A stretch of 20,008 nt of DNA from Desulfobacterales bacterium (GTDB lineage: Bacteria > Desulfobacterota > Desulfobacteria > Desulfobacterales > RPRI01). The stretch's first letter is position 1, and every line of letters starts with the position of its first letter. A model generated the notes under the pieces. That model saw nothing but the letters and a program-made list of their open reading frames with translations, was not told the DNA's origin and ran no database searches. Position numbers and translations under genes: made by a program. Location: positions 1 to 20,008 of the forward strand of contig JAUYEO010000286.1 of NCBI GenBank assembly GCA_030689795.1, in the 5' to 3' direction. Below are positions 1 to 7,583 of the stretch, in pieces.

Positions 1-201
1 GCGCAAAAACTTGGTGATCCGAACTGGGTGATACTTGATGGCAGGGATGCCGCCGACTATGAAAAGGGGCATATACCGGGTGCTGTTAGCTACGGAAAGC
101 CTGTTGTCACAGTCCTGAAACACCCGGTTGATGGGAGGGTGGTTTCGGTGTCAGAGGCGGAAAAACTTCCCGCTTTGCCGTCTCGTGTTTTTTATAGATA
201 A
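1..201 (+). pseudogene. Rhodanese-like domain fragment, 5' end outside the window, truncated before the catalytic Cys
   Basis: The frame is open from the first base to TAA at 199-201 (66 residues visible). It contains the typical first half of a rhodanese domain: WVILDGRDAADYEKGHIPGA, followed by a DGRVVSVSEAEKL stretch. Rhodaneses transfer sulfane sulfur through a cysteine that lies much further on, after another beta-alpha repeat. Here the frame ends about 20 residues after the GHIPGA motif, with an unrelated-looking tail (PALPSRVFYR), so the second half of the domain and the catalytic cysteine are absent. I infer a deletion or frameshift. The stop overlaps the Shine-Dalgarno of the next gene, so the two may once have formed an operon. 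Because the start lies outside the window, an upstream intact rhodanese repeat cannot be excluded. Confidence 0.6.
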
Positions 202-214
202 GGAGAATTTGAGT

Positions 215-1171
215 ATGAAATCATTAAAAATGATCGTTGCCCTCCTGTCTCTGCAGTTGTCATGCATTTGCGCCCCGATTTCAGCAGCCGAACCGTTGCG
301 TTTTGCTTATCAGAACCGGATTGGTGATGCCGTATCAATTATTGCCTTAGCCGAGGGGTTCTTTGCTGCCGAAGGGGTGCAGGTCAAAGGGATGCTCTTC
401 AACAACGGTCCGGCCTGTGCCGAAGCGCTCTATACCGGTGCCGTCGATATTGCCACCATGGGTGATACGACCGCTCTGGCTGTTGTTTCGCGGGATCCGT
501 CCATGCGCATTCTGGCCAGCCATGGTGCCGGTGAACACCGCCACCGTATTATCGTAGCCAAAAACAGCCCGTTGCGTACTCTGGCGGATCTGAAGGGAAA
601 GCTGGTCGGCATCAAGAAGGGGACCTCAACCCATGGCGGTTTTCTGGCTCTGCTGGCGGCGAATGGTCTGCAAACTGCCGATATCCAACTGGTGGACCTT
701 TCTCCCGATATCTTACCGGAAGCATTGAGCGCCGGTTCGCTGGATGCCTTTGTTGCCAGCGAACCCACCCCGTCGGTGGCCGAAACCAGGGGAGGGCGTG
801 AGCTTGGTACTCTGGGAGGTCTGGGAAACGATTACCCGCTGTTGATAGTGGCAAAGAGTATAGTTCTGCAGATGCGTGAAACCGAGCTGGTCGCATTTTT
901 CCGTGCCCTGCGCCGTGCTGAGCGGTTTATCCGTGAAAATCCGGCTGAAACTGCCGCTATTCTCGGCAAGGAAGACAGGCTTTCTGCTGAGCTGGCCCGT
1001 AAGGCCATGACACGGCACAGCTACAGCCTGCGGCTTGATGACACGGTGCTGAAGAGCCTTGCCCAGACCGCCCGGTTTTTGCACGGGCAGCACAAAATAT
1101 CTCAGCTGCCGGATCTGAAGGCGGTCGTATCCACACGCCTGCTGGAGATCTCCGCGCTCCCCAAAAAATAA
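215..1171 (+). CDS. ABC transporter substrate-binding protein, NMT1/SsuA/NrtA type
   Basis: This 318-residue protein is probably a periplasmic solute-binding protein of the nitrate/sulfonate/thiamine-precursor type. Residues 1-24 form a Sec signal peptide: basic MKSLK, a hydrophobic core, and a cleavage site after SAA. The mature part starts with LRFAYQNRIGDAVSIIALAE, and the family pattern continues with GFFAAEGVQVK, 'IATMGDTTALAVV', 'LADLKGKLVGIKKGTSTH' and 'GSLDAFVASEPTPSVAE'. I chose ATG 215 because AGGAG (201-205) sits 9 nt upstream and the signal peptide begins there; the frame could extend upstream to 128 but adds only non-signal sequence. The substrate cannot be read from the sequence. 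The expected ATPase and permease genes are missing apart from a short remnant downstream, so the protein may be orphaned. Confidence 0.85.
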   Translation: MKSLKMIVALLSLQLSCICAPISAAEPLRFAYQNRIGDAVSIIALAEGFFAAEGVQVKGMLFNNGPACAEALYTGAVDIATMGDTTALAVVSRDPSMRILASHGAGEHRHRIIVAKNSPLRTLADLKGKLVGIKKGTSTHGGFLALLAANGLQTADIQLVDLSPDILPEALSAGSLDAFVASEPTPSVAETRGGRELGTLGGLGNDYPLLIVAKSIVLQMRETELVAFFRALRRAERFIRENPAETAAILGKEDRLSAELARKAMTRHSYSLRLDDTVLKSLAQTARFLHGQHKISQLPDLKAVVSTRLLEISALPKK

Positions 1172-1183
1172 CAGGAGCAATTC

Positions 1184-1258
1184 ATGGCTTTTGAACCAAC
1201 CCGCTGGCAACGTTTAACTATCTCTGACCTGCAGCGACCGCACTTTGCTTCCTCATGA
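1184..1258 (+). pseudogene. 24-codon remnant of a gene following the binding protein
   Basis: An ATG with a good Shine-Dalgarno (CAGGAG, 1172-1177) starts 12 nt after the binding-protein stop and encodes MAFEPTRWQRLTISDLQRPH plus four more residues, then TGA. The placement is where a transporter permease or ATPase gene would begin. Nothing recognisable follows in any forward frame, and the adjacent minus-strand gene ends 30 bp later. I read it as the 5' stub of a deleted gene, but the product family cannot be identified from so short a piece. Confidence 0.35.
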
Positions 1259-1287
1259 GAAAACGCCGGTCACCTAAAGGAGCCAAG

Positions 1288-1995
1288 TCAGGGGATGGGT
1301 GAAATGGAAAGGGCGTTGATCACCCCCTGGCAGCGGCATGCCGTGGCGAAAAGGATTTCGGAGCCGCTGTTACAAACCCGATTGCGGGCCTCGAACATGG
1401 CGGCTGGTGTGTATCCGCCAACTCCTGGTGCGAGCTGTCGGCTTTGAAGCACGACCATTTTATAAGGGGAGGCGTCTGTTTCGGCAAGGAAACGGAACAT
1501 TTCACCTTTGCGCGGCCGGCCCGTGGCGGTGCATCGCTCTGTCGGTTCGGGACAATCTTCAGGACACAGAAAATCTGCAAAACTCACATATAGTTCCAGG
1601 TTGGGGCCTCTGAAAGGGTTGGGAAGCTGATAAATCAGGGATTCCGGAACCCGCAAAACTTCAAGGTGGCAGGCCGGCAGAAGGCTTTTTGCCAGCCAAC
1701 GAAATGCGAGATGAACCGGAATGCACGGAACCACCCAGTCCGGCATTTCCCCGCTCTCCAGGGCTTCAACCAAAAACCCGATTCCGTCCGTGCAGACAAT
1801 TTTACATGGCAAATTAAGCCCGGCAAGGCTTTCAGGGTTGGAATCCACCAGAGTAATACGGGCGGAAGGATGTTTCTGATAAAGGATTTCAGCGGCGCGC
1901 ACGCCGAATTTTCCGGAGCCAATGATCCAGTATTTCATGGGATCAGATACCGTTTTATACATTACTTCGATCACAATTTTTTTACCGGATTCCAT
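1288..1995 (-). CDS. Uncharacterised Rossmann-fold (TrkA-N-like) protein with cysteine-rich centre
   Basis: This is a 235-residue minus-strand reading frame. Near the N-terminus it has a dinucleotide-binding fingerprint, MKYWIIGSGKFGVRAAEIL, followed by an acidic strand end (ITLVDSNPE), which is the usual NAD(P)-binding Rossmann pattern. The middle has a CPEDCPEP element with another Cys nearby (TERC), possibly a metal or Fe-S site. The C-terminal part has 'CNSGSEILFATACRCQGVINAL'-like cysteine-rich sequence. The start is uncertain: ATGs at 1995, 1962 and 1938 are all in frame and none has a strong Shine-Dalgarno. The one at 1938 begins directly at the Rossmann strand and may be the true start. 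I do not recognise a named family. It is transcribed away from the sensory operon. Confidence 0.6.
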   Translation of the reverse strand: MESGKKIVIEVMYKTVSDPMKYWIIGSGKFGVRAAEILYQKHPSARITLVDSNPESLAGLNLPCKIVCTDGIGFLVEALESGEMPDWVVPCIPVHLAFRWLAKSLLPACHLEVLRVPESLIYQLPNPFRGPNLELYVSFADFLCPEDCPEPTERCTATGRPRKGEMFRFLAETDASPYKMVVLQSRQLAPGVGGYTPAAMFEARNRVCNSGSEILFATACRCQGVINALSISPIP

Positions 1996-2083
1996 TGTTT
2001 TTCAATAATCCATTCGGGGCGCCGGGATAAATACCCGGTTCTTCAAAAGTTCGTGATGCCCTAATCCTGCCATGAAAATCAGT

Positions 2084-2098
2084 TTGCAACTATGCAAC
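2084..2098. repeat. Short inverted/direct repeat in the divergent intergenic region
   Basis: The 309-bp gap between the minus-strand gene and the V4R operon contains TTGCA-actA-TGCAA, a perfect 5-bp inverted repeat with a 4-nt spacer. It can also be read as TGCAAC repeated directly with TA between. The symmetry and position, about 125 bp upstream of a candidate promoter, would suit a regulator-binding site, but the element is short and may be chance. I see no other structure in the gap apart from the candidate promoter listed separately. Confidence 0.25.
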
Positions 2099-2222
2099 AA
2101 AATATTCAGAAGTGTCAACAGGGAAAAGTCCTGCGATGCAGAGCTGCTTCAAAGTTATCCCGCAGGGTGGGTGAGCTGCGCCTGTCATTATTCCAATTGC
2201 ATTCGAAGATAAAGTAAGCTAA

Positions 2223-2252
2223 TTGTGATTATCCAGGCAGTGTAGGTATATT
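2223..2252 (+). promoter_or_regulatory. Candidate sigma70-type promoter for the V4R/kinase operon
   Basis: TTGTGA (2223-2228, 4 of 6 to the -35 consensus) is followed after 18 nt by TATATT (2247-2252, 5 of 6 to the -10 consensus). It lies 53 bp upstream of the first ATG of the operon, leaving room for a short leader. Assigned by eye only. Confidence 0.35.
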
Positions 2253-2304
2253 TTTTTACCGTATTTCAATATCCTATCGACAGATCGGAAAAGGTATTTG
2301 AACC

Positions 2305-2844
2305 ATGTTCATCGACTGGCAAGACAAACTGAAACGAATCGGGAATCGGGTGGTGTTGTTCGATATCCCTATTGCAATGCACTGCCACCACTACAATATC
2401 AACCTGCATAAAATGCTTGAAGATAGCCTTGGCCTGGAAGGCGTTCGCCTGATATACAATGCAGCCGAAGAATCGAATCATACGGCGTTCAAAATCATGC
2501 TGGAGGAATATCCGCTGATCAGAAGCGACAAGTCAAAGCTTGAATTCGCGGCCTCGATTTACCAGCACTGCGGGCTGGGAGTAATCAATTTTCAAGACGT
2601 GGGGCCGAATGGCGGCAGAATCATCAGCCCATCCAGTCATCACGTGACCGGATGGCTGGCCAAGCATGGCCTTCGAAAAACACCCGGCTGTCATTTCACC
2701 CGGGGATGGATTGCCGGGGCTCTGGAAGCAATTTACGACCTGCCCGTGGGATATTTCGAGGTACGGGAAATGAACTGTAAAATGATGCGTGATCCCGTCT
2801 GCGAGTTCGATGTTCGGTTAAAAGGGGGGCGCCATGGCGATTGA
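2305..2844 (+). CDS. V4R-like (4-vinyl reductase domain) sensory protein 1
   Basis: This 179-residue cytosolic protein has no membrane segment. It has the outline of the V4R small-molecule-binding domain: an N-terminal helix-rich part with a conspicuous MHCHHYN cluster (residues 25-31) and a C-terminal core with GWIAGALEAIYDLPVGYFEV followed by NCKMMRDPVCEFDVRL, where the two cysteines and CEF match the family's terminal signature. V4R domains bind small hydrophobic ligands in bacteriochlorophyll-related BchJ and in DmpR/XylR-type aromatic sensors. Its stop overlaps the next ATG by 11 bp, so it is translationally coupled to a second V4R-like gene and then to a histidine kinase. That context suggests a ligand-sensing input subunit. 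The ligand is unknown. Confidence 0.65.
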   Translation: MFIDWQDKLKRIGNRVVLFDIPIAMHCHHYNINLHKMLEDSLGLEGVRLIYNAAEESNHTAFKIMLEEYPLIRSDKSKLEFAASIYQHCGLGVINFQDVGPNGGRIISPSSHHVTGWLAKHGLRKTPGCHFTRGWIAGALEAIYDLPVGYFEVREMNCKMMRDPVCEFDVRLKGGRHGD

Positions 2845-3439
2845 CAGCCTGAAAATCATGCGTGCAATTATGGAAGGGAGTAAAATTCGGGATGAAAAAG
2901 GGATCATTCCCTTATTCGGGGTGTACCTCTCTTTGTATTTTACATCCTACTACAATATCGTATCCTTTGATTTTTTATCACGAATGGGAAAACGCCGCGC
3001 GGAAGAAGCCGAAAAACTGCTCATCGGTGCGGCCCAGGAGTGTGGCTATTCCACGTTTCATGGCATTCGGCAATCCTGGGAGTGGGAGGAATTGGTCCAG
3101 CCCATGCTTGAAACGGTCGATGACCAGATCGAAGGTTTTCTCGCGGTTGCCACTGCATTCGGATGGGGTGGGGAAATAGAAGTGATCGATCTGATTCCGG
3201 GCAATAGACTCCACTTTCGGGTGCATGAATCATACGAGTCTGCCGGTTATCTGAAACGGCTGGGAATTGCCGAGGTCGGGAAATGCTATATGTTAAGAGG
3301 TGTAGCGGCGGCTTTCATGGACTTGCTTTATGGGGACGCCTATCCGGACGGGTGTTTTACCTTTTCTGCCATAGAACCCTTTTGTCGAGCAAAAGGAGAT
3401 ACATTCTGTGAGTTCATTGCTGAAAAGTCATCAACTTAA
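2834..3439 (+). CDS. V4R-like sensory protein 2
   Basis: This 201-residue protein starts at ATG 2834 behind a purine-rich AAAAGGGGGG and overlaps its upstream partner by 11 bp. It has the same general plan as that protein but diverges strongly. The C-terminal signature is clear (YMLRGVAAAFMDLLYGDAYP, then PFCRAKGDTFCEF, with two Cys and CEF as in V4R domains). The MHCHHYN cluster of the first copy is replaced here by LYFTSYYNIVSF. Its last 32 bp overlap the GTG start of the histidine kinase gene. I infer that it and protein 1 act as a pair, possibly a heterodimer, upstream of the kinase. No catalytic residues are evident. Confidence 0.6.
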   Translation: MAIDSLKIMRAIMEGSKIRDEKGIIPLFGVYLSLYFTSYYNIVSFDFLSRMGKRRAEEAEKLLIGAAQECGYSTFHGIRQSWEWEELVQPMLETVDDQIEGFLAVATAFGWGGEIEVIDLIPGNRLHFRVHESYESAGYLKRLGIAEVGKCYMLRGVAAAFMDLLYGDAYPDGCFTFSAIEPFCRAKGDTFCEFIAEKSST

Positions 3440-5675
3440 AATCTCGCGTAAAGTCGGGAAGAATTGCGAAAAATTGGCCTGCTGGGAGTTGTTTTCCTGT
3501 TCCAAAGTTCTGTGTCCGGCTCATGGCCGCGATAAAGAGGATTGCTGGCACATTCCGCTCACGCAGTGCTCGGGGAAAACCGAAGGAGATCTTTATCAAA
3601 AATTCTCCACATGCCTCGCCTGCAGCTATTTTCAGGAAAGGGGAAAAATGCATCCCGGGGGATGGGACGATTTTCTGGCTCGCCAGGTCCACCCTTACAT
3701 TTACAAAGCTCTGGCGAAGATTTATCAGAAAGAGGAAAGCTTTGTCGAAATATTGAATCGCATTCCGGATGGTCTCTTTACAACTGATAAGGAATTGCGG
3801 ATCACTTACTTCAACCCGGCAGCGGAAAAAATCACCGGTTTCCCGGCCGCCGACGCCGTGGGAATGTATTGTAAAGATGTGTTCAAAAACAAGATCTGTG
3901 AAACAGACTGCGCCCTGAAAAGAGCCTGCGAGATCGGCGGTGATATCCACAACCGGGAATATGTGATTACCAATATCGAGGGCCGGGAAATCCCCATCAT
4001 GTGTTCCACTACGGCTTTTCGGGACGCTTCCGGAAAGATCATTGGCGGGCTCGAGATTTTCAAAGATATCACTGAAATCCACAGACTGCAGGAAGAAATT
4101 GTAAAAAGAGAGCGAAAATACCGGCGTGTGTTCGAAGGCAGTCACGATATGATTTACACCACGAACAACAAGGGGGAAATTCTAGAGATAAATCAAGCCG
4201 GAGTAGAAATGCTCGGATACAAGAGCAAGGAAGAACTTCTGGGACTCAGTCATGCCCGAAAAATCTATCGCAATCCCAAAGACCGCGACAGATTTATTCG
4301 GCGAATCGATTCCGAAGGGTTCGTAAAAGATTATGAAGTGGATTTTGTCAAACAGAACGGCTCACTTATTCGTGTTCTGATTTCAAGCCGGAAATACGAA
4401 AACCCGATAACCGGTGAAACAGAGTTCGAGGGGATCATCAAAGACATCACCAAGCGCAAACAGGCTGAGCAGATAATCCGGCAGAGAAATCTGGAGCTGT
4501 CTGTATTAAACAGTGTGGCCGTGGCCATCAATCTGACGATGGATATTCCGCACATTTTTGATGTGACGTTAAAAAACGTGATCCGCTCTCTGAAAATAAA
4601 ACGCGGCGGGGTCTTTTTAATCGATCACAATACGCGTACCGCAAGGATTGAAGCCAGCCTGGGATTGCCGGTTCAGGATCCGAATGCCGGCGAAGGCGTG
4701 ATGTTCAAGGACACAGAGCTGCGAAAACATCTCCTGAACCCCGGCGGGCTGTTGGCGCCCGAACCCACGTTTCCCATTTTCAAGGTCAGATACAAGTCTG
4801 TCGATGGACGAAAGGTTCCCTGGCTGTCTTGTATATTGATTACTTTCAAAGGAAAGAGCGTCGGGTTTTTTGGTCTGGGCATCCCTCCCAACCGTATTTT
4901 AAGCGACCCTGAATATCGCCATCTGGGCTCGCTGGGAAATTTCATGGGTGGAGCGATCGAAAACACGCAGCTCATGAAAACCATTCACCTTCACCAGCAG
5001 GAATTAAGCCGTCTGACCCAGATGCTCTTTTTGAACCAGGAGGAAGAAAGGCGCAGAATTGCGCGAGAACTCCACGACGAGGCCGGGCAGGCCTTAACGG
5101 CCGTAAAGCTGAGCCTGGACCGGCTGGAACAAAACGTTGCCGGAAGTCCGGACAAACTGCTGGAGGAGATTTCGGAGATCAGAAAACTCGTGCAACGGAC
5201 ATCTTCGGAAATCAGAGGACTTTCGTATCGGCTCCATCCCACCCTGCTGGTGGACCTGGGACTGGAACCGGCGCTGAATCTTTATTTCAAGGAAATGGCG
5301 GCTCGTTGCGCGCTTGTCATTGATTTTCGCATGGTGGGATATGATAAACGGCTGAAACCGGACATTGAAACCATTTTATACCGGTTCAGCCAGGAGGCGC
5401 TCACCAACACATTAAAGCATTCGGGCGCCGAGACATTCAGACTTTCCATCATCAAAAGCTACCCCAAGATTATTTTTACCGCCGAGGATGACGGTGCGGG
5501 TTTCGACGGCCAGATCGGAGGAAACGACAAAAGAAGCCTGGGACTGATCGGCATGCGGGAACGGGTCGTTCAGCTCGGCGGGACGTTTTCTCTGCTCGGC
5601 AGATCCGGACTCGGCGCACGCATCCGGATAGAAATACCTTTTGAAGAGGCGATTTATAATGGTAAAACCAATTAA
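3408..5675 (+). CDS. Cytosolic NarL-type sensor histidine kinase with two-CW, PAS, PAS and GAF domains
   Basis: This 755-residue kinase has no transmembrane segment. Residues 25-72 form a cysteine-rich module with two CW pairs (C25-W26, C46-W47) plus C31, C36, C54, C69 and C72, the pattern of the two-CW domain; it could bind Fe-S or zinc. PAS domains lie at about 112-225 and 236-350, and a GAF-like domain at about 365-520. The HisKA_3 dimerisation domain holds the phospho-acceptor His556 in RRRIARELHDEAGQAL. The HATPase has an N-box with Asn667 (QEALTNTLKHS), DDGAGFD (694-700) and GLIGMRERV. The start is GTG 3408 with AAGGAG (3391-3396) upstream; it overlaps the V4R2 gene by 32 bp. Its 3' end overlaps the response regulator by 17 bp. 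The PAS, GAF and two-CW parts suggest intracellular redox or ligand sensing. Confidence 0.9.
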   Translation: MSSLLKSHQLKISRKVGKNCEKLACWELFSCSKVLCPAHGRDKEDCWHIPLTQCSGKTEGDLYQKFSTCLACSYFQERGKMHPGGWDDFLARQVHPYIYKALAKIYQKEESFVEILNRIPDGLFTTDKELRITYFNPAAEKITGFPAADAVGMYCKDVFKNKICETDCALKRACEIGGDIHNREYVITNIEGREIPIMCSTTAFRDASGKIIGGLEIFKDITEIHRLQEEIVKRERKYRRVFEGSHDMIYTTNNKGEILEINQAGVEMLGYKSKEELLGLSHARKIYRNPKDRDRFIRRIDSEGFVKDYEVDFVKQNGSLIRVLISSRKYENPITGETEFEGIIKDITKRKQAEQIIRQRNLELSVLNSVAVAINLTMDIPHIFDVTLKNVIRSLKIKRGGVFLIDHNTRTARIEASLGLPVQDPNAGEGVMFKDTELRKHLLNPGGLLAPEPTFPIFKVRYKSVDGRKVPWLSCILITFKGKSVGFFGLGIPPNRILSDPEYRHLGSLGNFMGGAIENTQLMKTIHLHQQELSRLTQMLFLNQEEERRRIARELHDEAGQALTAVKLSLDRLEQNVAGSPDKLLEEISEIRKLVQRTSSEIRGLSYRLHPTLLVDLGLEPALNLYFKEMAARCALVIDFRMVGYDKRLKPDIETILYRFSQEALTNTLKHSGAETFRLSIIKSYPKIIFTAEDDGAGFDGQIGGNDKRSLGLIGMRERVVQLGGTFSLLGRSGLGARIRIEIPFEEAIYNGKTN

Positions 5676-6321
5676 AGTATTGATAGCGGAGGACCATACG
5701 ATCGTAAGGCAGGGCCTGGCCCGCCTGTTATCGGATCAACCCGGGCTGGAGGTGATCGGCCAGGCCGTGAACGGACGGGACGCGGTGGAAATGGCTGAGA
5801 AGCTGAACCCGGACATCATCATTATGGATATCGCCATGCCCAAGATGAACGGTATCGAAGCCTCCAAAAGAATCCGGAAACTGTTGCCCAAAACCAAGAT
5901 ACTGATCCTTTCCATGTATTCCCACGAACACTATATTCATGAACTGCTGGAAGCGGGGGTTTCCGGATATCTGCTGAAAGATTCCTCAGGCCGTGACATT
6001 ATCAAGGCCATCGATGAGGCCATGAAGGACAAAACATTCCTGAGTCCGGCCATTTCCAAAAGGGTGGCGGAAAGCACCCTCTCCCCCCATAAAAGCACGT
6101 CCCGGGAAGAGCGTTTCAAACAACTCTCCAACCGGGAAAGGGAGGTGTTTCAGCTTATTGCCGAAGGGCACTCCACCCGAACCATTGCCGATATGCTCTG
6201 CGTCAGTGTGAGCACCATCAAATCCCACCGCGCGAAAATCATGGAAAAACTCGTCGCAAAATCCTCTGTTCAGCTCGCCCATATCGCCATTCAGCTCGGT
6301 CTGGTGGATCCGGAAATATAG
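5659..6321 (+). CDS. NarL/LuxR-family response regulator, partner of the upstream kinase
   Basis: This is a 220-residue response regulator. The receiver domain spans residues 5-118, with acidic pocket E11/D12, phospho-acceptor Asp57 in IIIMDIAMPKMNG, Ser85 and Lys107 (SGYLLKDS). The LuxR-type helix-turn-helix spans about 155-215 (LSNREREVFQLIAEG, then 'VSVSTIKSHRAKIMEKL'). I chose ATG 5659 because GAAGAGG sits just upstream and the protein then begins MVKPIKVLIAEDH, as family members do; an in-frame ATG at 5641 would add only six residues. The gene overlaps the kinase by 17 bp, so the two are a cognate pair by position. The methyl-transfer cluster starts 172 bp downstream and is its most obvious candidate target. 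Confidence 0.92.
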   Translation: MVKPIKVLIAEDHTIVRQGLARLLSDQPGLEVIGQAVNGRDAVEMAEKLNPDIIIMDIAMPKMNGIEASKRIRKLLPKTKILILSMYSHEHYIHELLEAGVSGYLLKDSSGRDIIKAIDEAMKDKTFLSPAISKRVAESTLSPHKSTSREERFKQLSNREREVFQLIAEGHSTRTIADMLCVSVSTIKSHRAKIMEKLVAKSSVQLAHIAIQLGLVDPEI

Positions 6322-6450
6322 CGCTCCGGAAGAACACTCAACCAAATTGTATTTATTTTAAATAATCTATTTTTTTGTTGGTTTAAAATCATCCTTTGGA
6401 CGATTGTAAAATGAAAATATTCCCTGTACTGAAATACAATAATTGCATCT

Positions 6451-6462
6451 GGGAATGTTCCC
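6451..6462. repeat. Palindromic GGGAA-TG-TTCCC in the methyl-cluster leader
   Basis: A perfect 5-bp inverted repeat with a 2-nt spacer lies 32 bp upstream of the MtrH-like gene, in an A/T-rich 172-bp gap. It could be an operator for the adjacent response regulator or a short leader hairpin. No convincing -10/-35 or -24/-12 promoter could be fixed by eye in this gap. Confidence 0.25.
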
Positions 6463-6481
6463 GCTTGTTCATAATAATTAC

Positions 6482-6492
6482 AGGAGGTGATC
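6482..6492 (+). promoter_or_regulatory. Unusually complete Shine-Dalgarno sequence
   Basis: AGGAGGTGATC matches the complement of the canonical bacterial 16S rRNA 3' tail over 11 consecutive bases, with its AGGAGG core 6 nt from ATG 6494. Such a complete match is rare. It fixes the start of the MtrH-like gene and predicts strong translation initiation. Confidence 0.8.
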
Positions 6493-6493
6493 T

Positions 6494-7483
6494 ATGTTTC
6501 AGTTTGCGACGGAACAAAAAGTGGCCAATATCGGAGGGGTGAAATTCGGTGGACAGCCGGGAACCTATCCCACAGTCTGCTGTTTTTCAATATTCCAGGA
6601 AAGCGATAAAATTTTCGACAAAGGGGCCCGGCGGAAGGGGTTCAACGAACAGCGGGCGGCCGAGTTGTTAAAAACTTGTGATAAATTCACGGCCGAGACC
6701 GGGGTCCCCGCCATGGCGGATATCGTGGCCAGCCCGGGGGAGAAATTCAATAAATACGTGGATTTTGTCGTTGCCAACAGCAATATGCCCTTTTGCATTG
6801 ATGCCATCAGCATGCAGACGAAGATTGACGGGGCGGCCTATTGCGCCGAGAAGGGTCTGCTGGACCGGATGTTCTATAATAGCCTGACCGTTTGGGAAGA
6901 AAACATTGAAACGGAGGCCAAGGAAATCGCCCAGATCGGCGTAAAGAACGTTCTATTGGTGGCTTTCGATATGAAAGACCAGATGCCCACCGGACGGATC
7001 ACCGGGGCTCAAAAATTGTTGAACGCCATTGAAAAGGTCGGGGCCAAGTTTGAGTCTATTATCATCGACACTTCGGTCTTGAATGCCCCGGCCACGGCCA
7101 TGTGTGGTTTGGCCAACAAACTGATTAAGGAGAAATGGGGTTATTTAACCGCCAGCGCCCCCAGCAACGGCTCCTATATGGAATTAAAAAAGTATAAGGA
7201 AAAAGGCGAATTTAAAAGCTGGCAGGGACTGGATGCAGCGGTCGAATCCCTGGCCGCCTTCTTTTTCAATGATTTAATTTTCACCGGACCCATGGCCGGC
7301 GCCCCCCGGGTGATGCCTGCCGTCGCCTTGGCAGATGCCTTCCTGGCCACCGCTGTGTTTGATGAAACCAAAACCCTGCCGAAGGATCCCAATCACCCGC
7401 TATTGAAGTTGTGGCCCGACTTTGCCAATCAGTTATCGGCAAGCTGGGATAAGGCCGGTGAGTTGAAGAAGGTGGAGCGGTAA
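6494..7483 (+). CDS. MtrH-like corrinoid/tetrahydrofolate methyltransferase (methyltransferase II)
   Basis: This 329-residue TIM-barrel protein belongs to the MtrH (tetrahydromethanopterin S-methyltransferase subunit H) family. The N-terminus VANIGGVKFGGQPGTYPTV is the family hallmark. It is followed by FIFQES-like SIFQESDKIF, the GVPAMADIVA strand, and barrel-strand sequences KNVLLVAFD and FESIIIDTSVL. The archaeal protein moves methyl between tetrahydromethanopterin and a corrinoid; bacterial relatives in O-demethylase and glycine-betaine systems transfer the methyl from a corrinoid protein to tetrahydrofolate. With a corrinoid protein, two UroD-type methyltransferases and RACE downstream, that second role is the likely one. 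It is the first gene of the cluster and has a near-perfect Shine-Dalgarno. Substrate direction is inferred. Confidence 0.85.
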   Translation: MFQFATEQKVANIGGVKFGGQPGTYPTVCCFSIFQESDKIFDKGARRKGFNEQRAAELLKTCDKFTAETGVPAMADIVASPGEKFNKYVDFVVANSNMPFCIDAISMQTKIDGAAYCAEKGLLDRMFYNSLTVWEENIETEAKEIAQIGVKNVLLVAFDMKDQMPTGRITGAQKLLNAIEKVGAKFESIIIDTSVLNAPATAMCGLANKLIKEKWGYLTASAPSNGSYMELKKYKEKGEFKSWQGLDAAVESLAAFFFNDLIFTGPMAGAPRVMPAVALADAFLATAVFDETKTLPKDPNHPLLKLWPDFANQLSASWDKAGELKKVER

Positions 7484-7538
7484 ATAAAAATCGTTAAGGC
7501 CGGCCCGCGTTATTTTAACTGGAACCTGAAGAATACCC

Positions 7539-7557
7539 CCTCCTCGCAAAGGGGAGG
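7539..7557 (+). repeat. G/C-rich hairpin of dispersed-repeat type between the MtrH-like and flavoprotein genes
   Basis: CCTCCTC (7539-7545) pairs with GGGGAGG (7551-7557) around a GCAAA loop, with one G-U pair; the flanks ACCCC and CTGGGGTGGG extend the C-then-G strand asymmetry. The composition resembles the small CCCC/GCAAAGGGG palindromes scattered between genes in many deltaproteobacterial genomes, a recollection rather than a search result. It touches the alternative GTG start of the next gene. Confidence 0.4.
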
Positions 7558-7583
7558 CTGGGGTGGGAGTAATAGAGAAATTC

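Noticed and set aside
128..214. N-terminal extension of the binding protein from ATG 128
   Set aside because: It overlaps the rhodanese fragment and would bury the signal peptide; ATG 215 has the correct Shine-Dalgarno and signal-peptide start.
1184..1450. Reading the TGA at 1256 as selenocysteine, because the frame stays open beyond it
   Set aside because: The continuation is the antisense of the minus-strand gene, shows no family resemblance, and no SECIS-like hairpin was found by eye.
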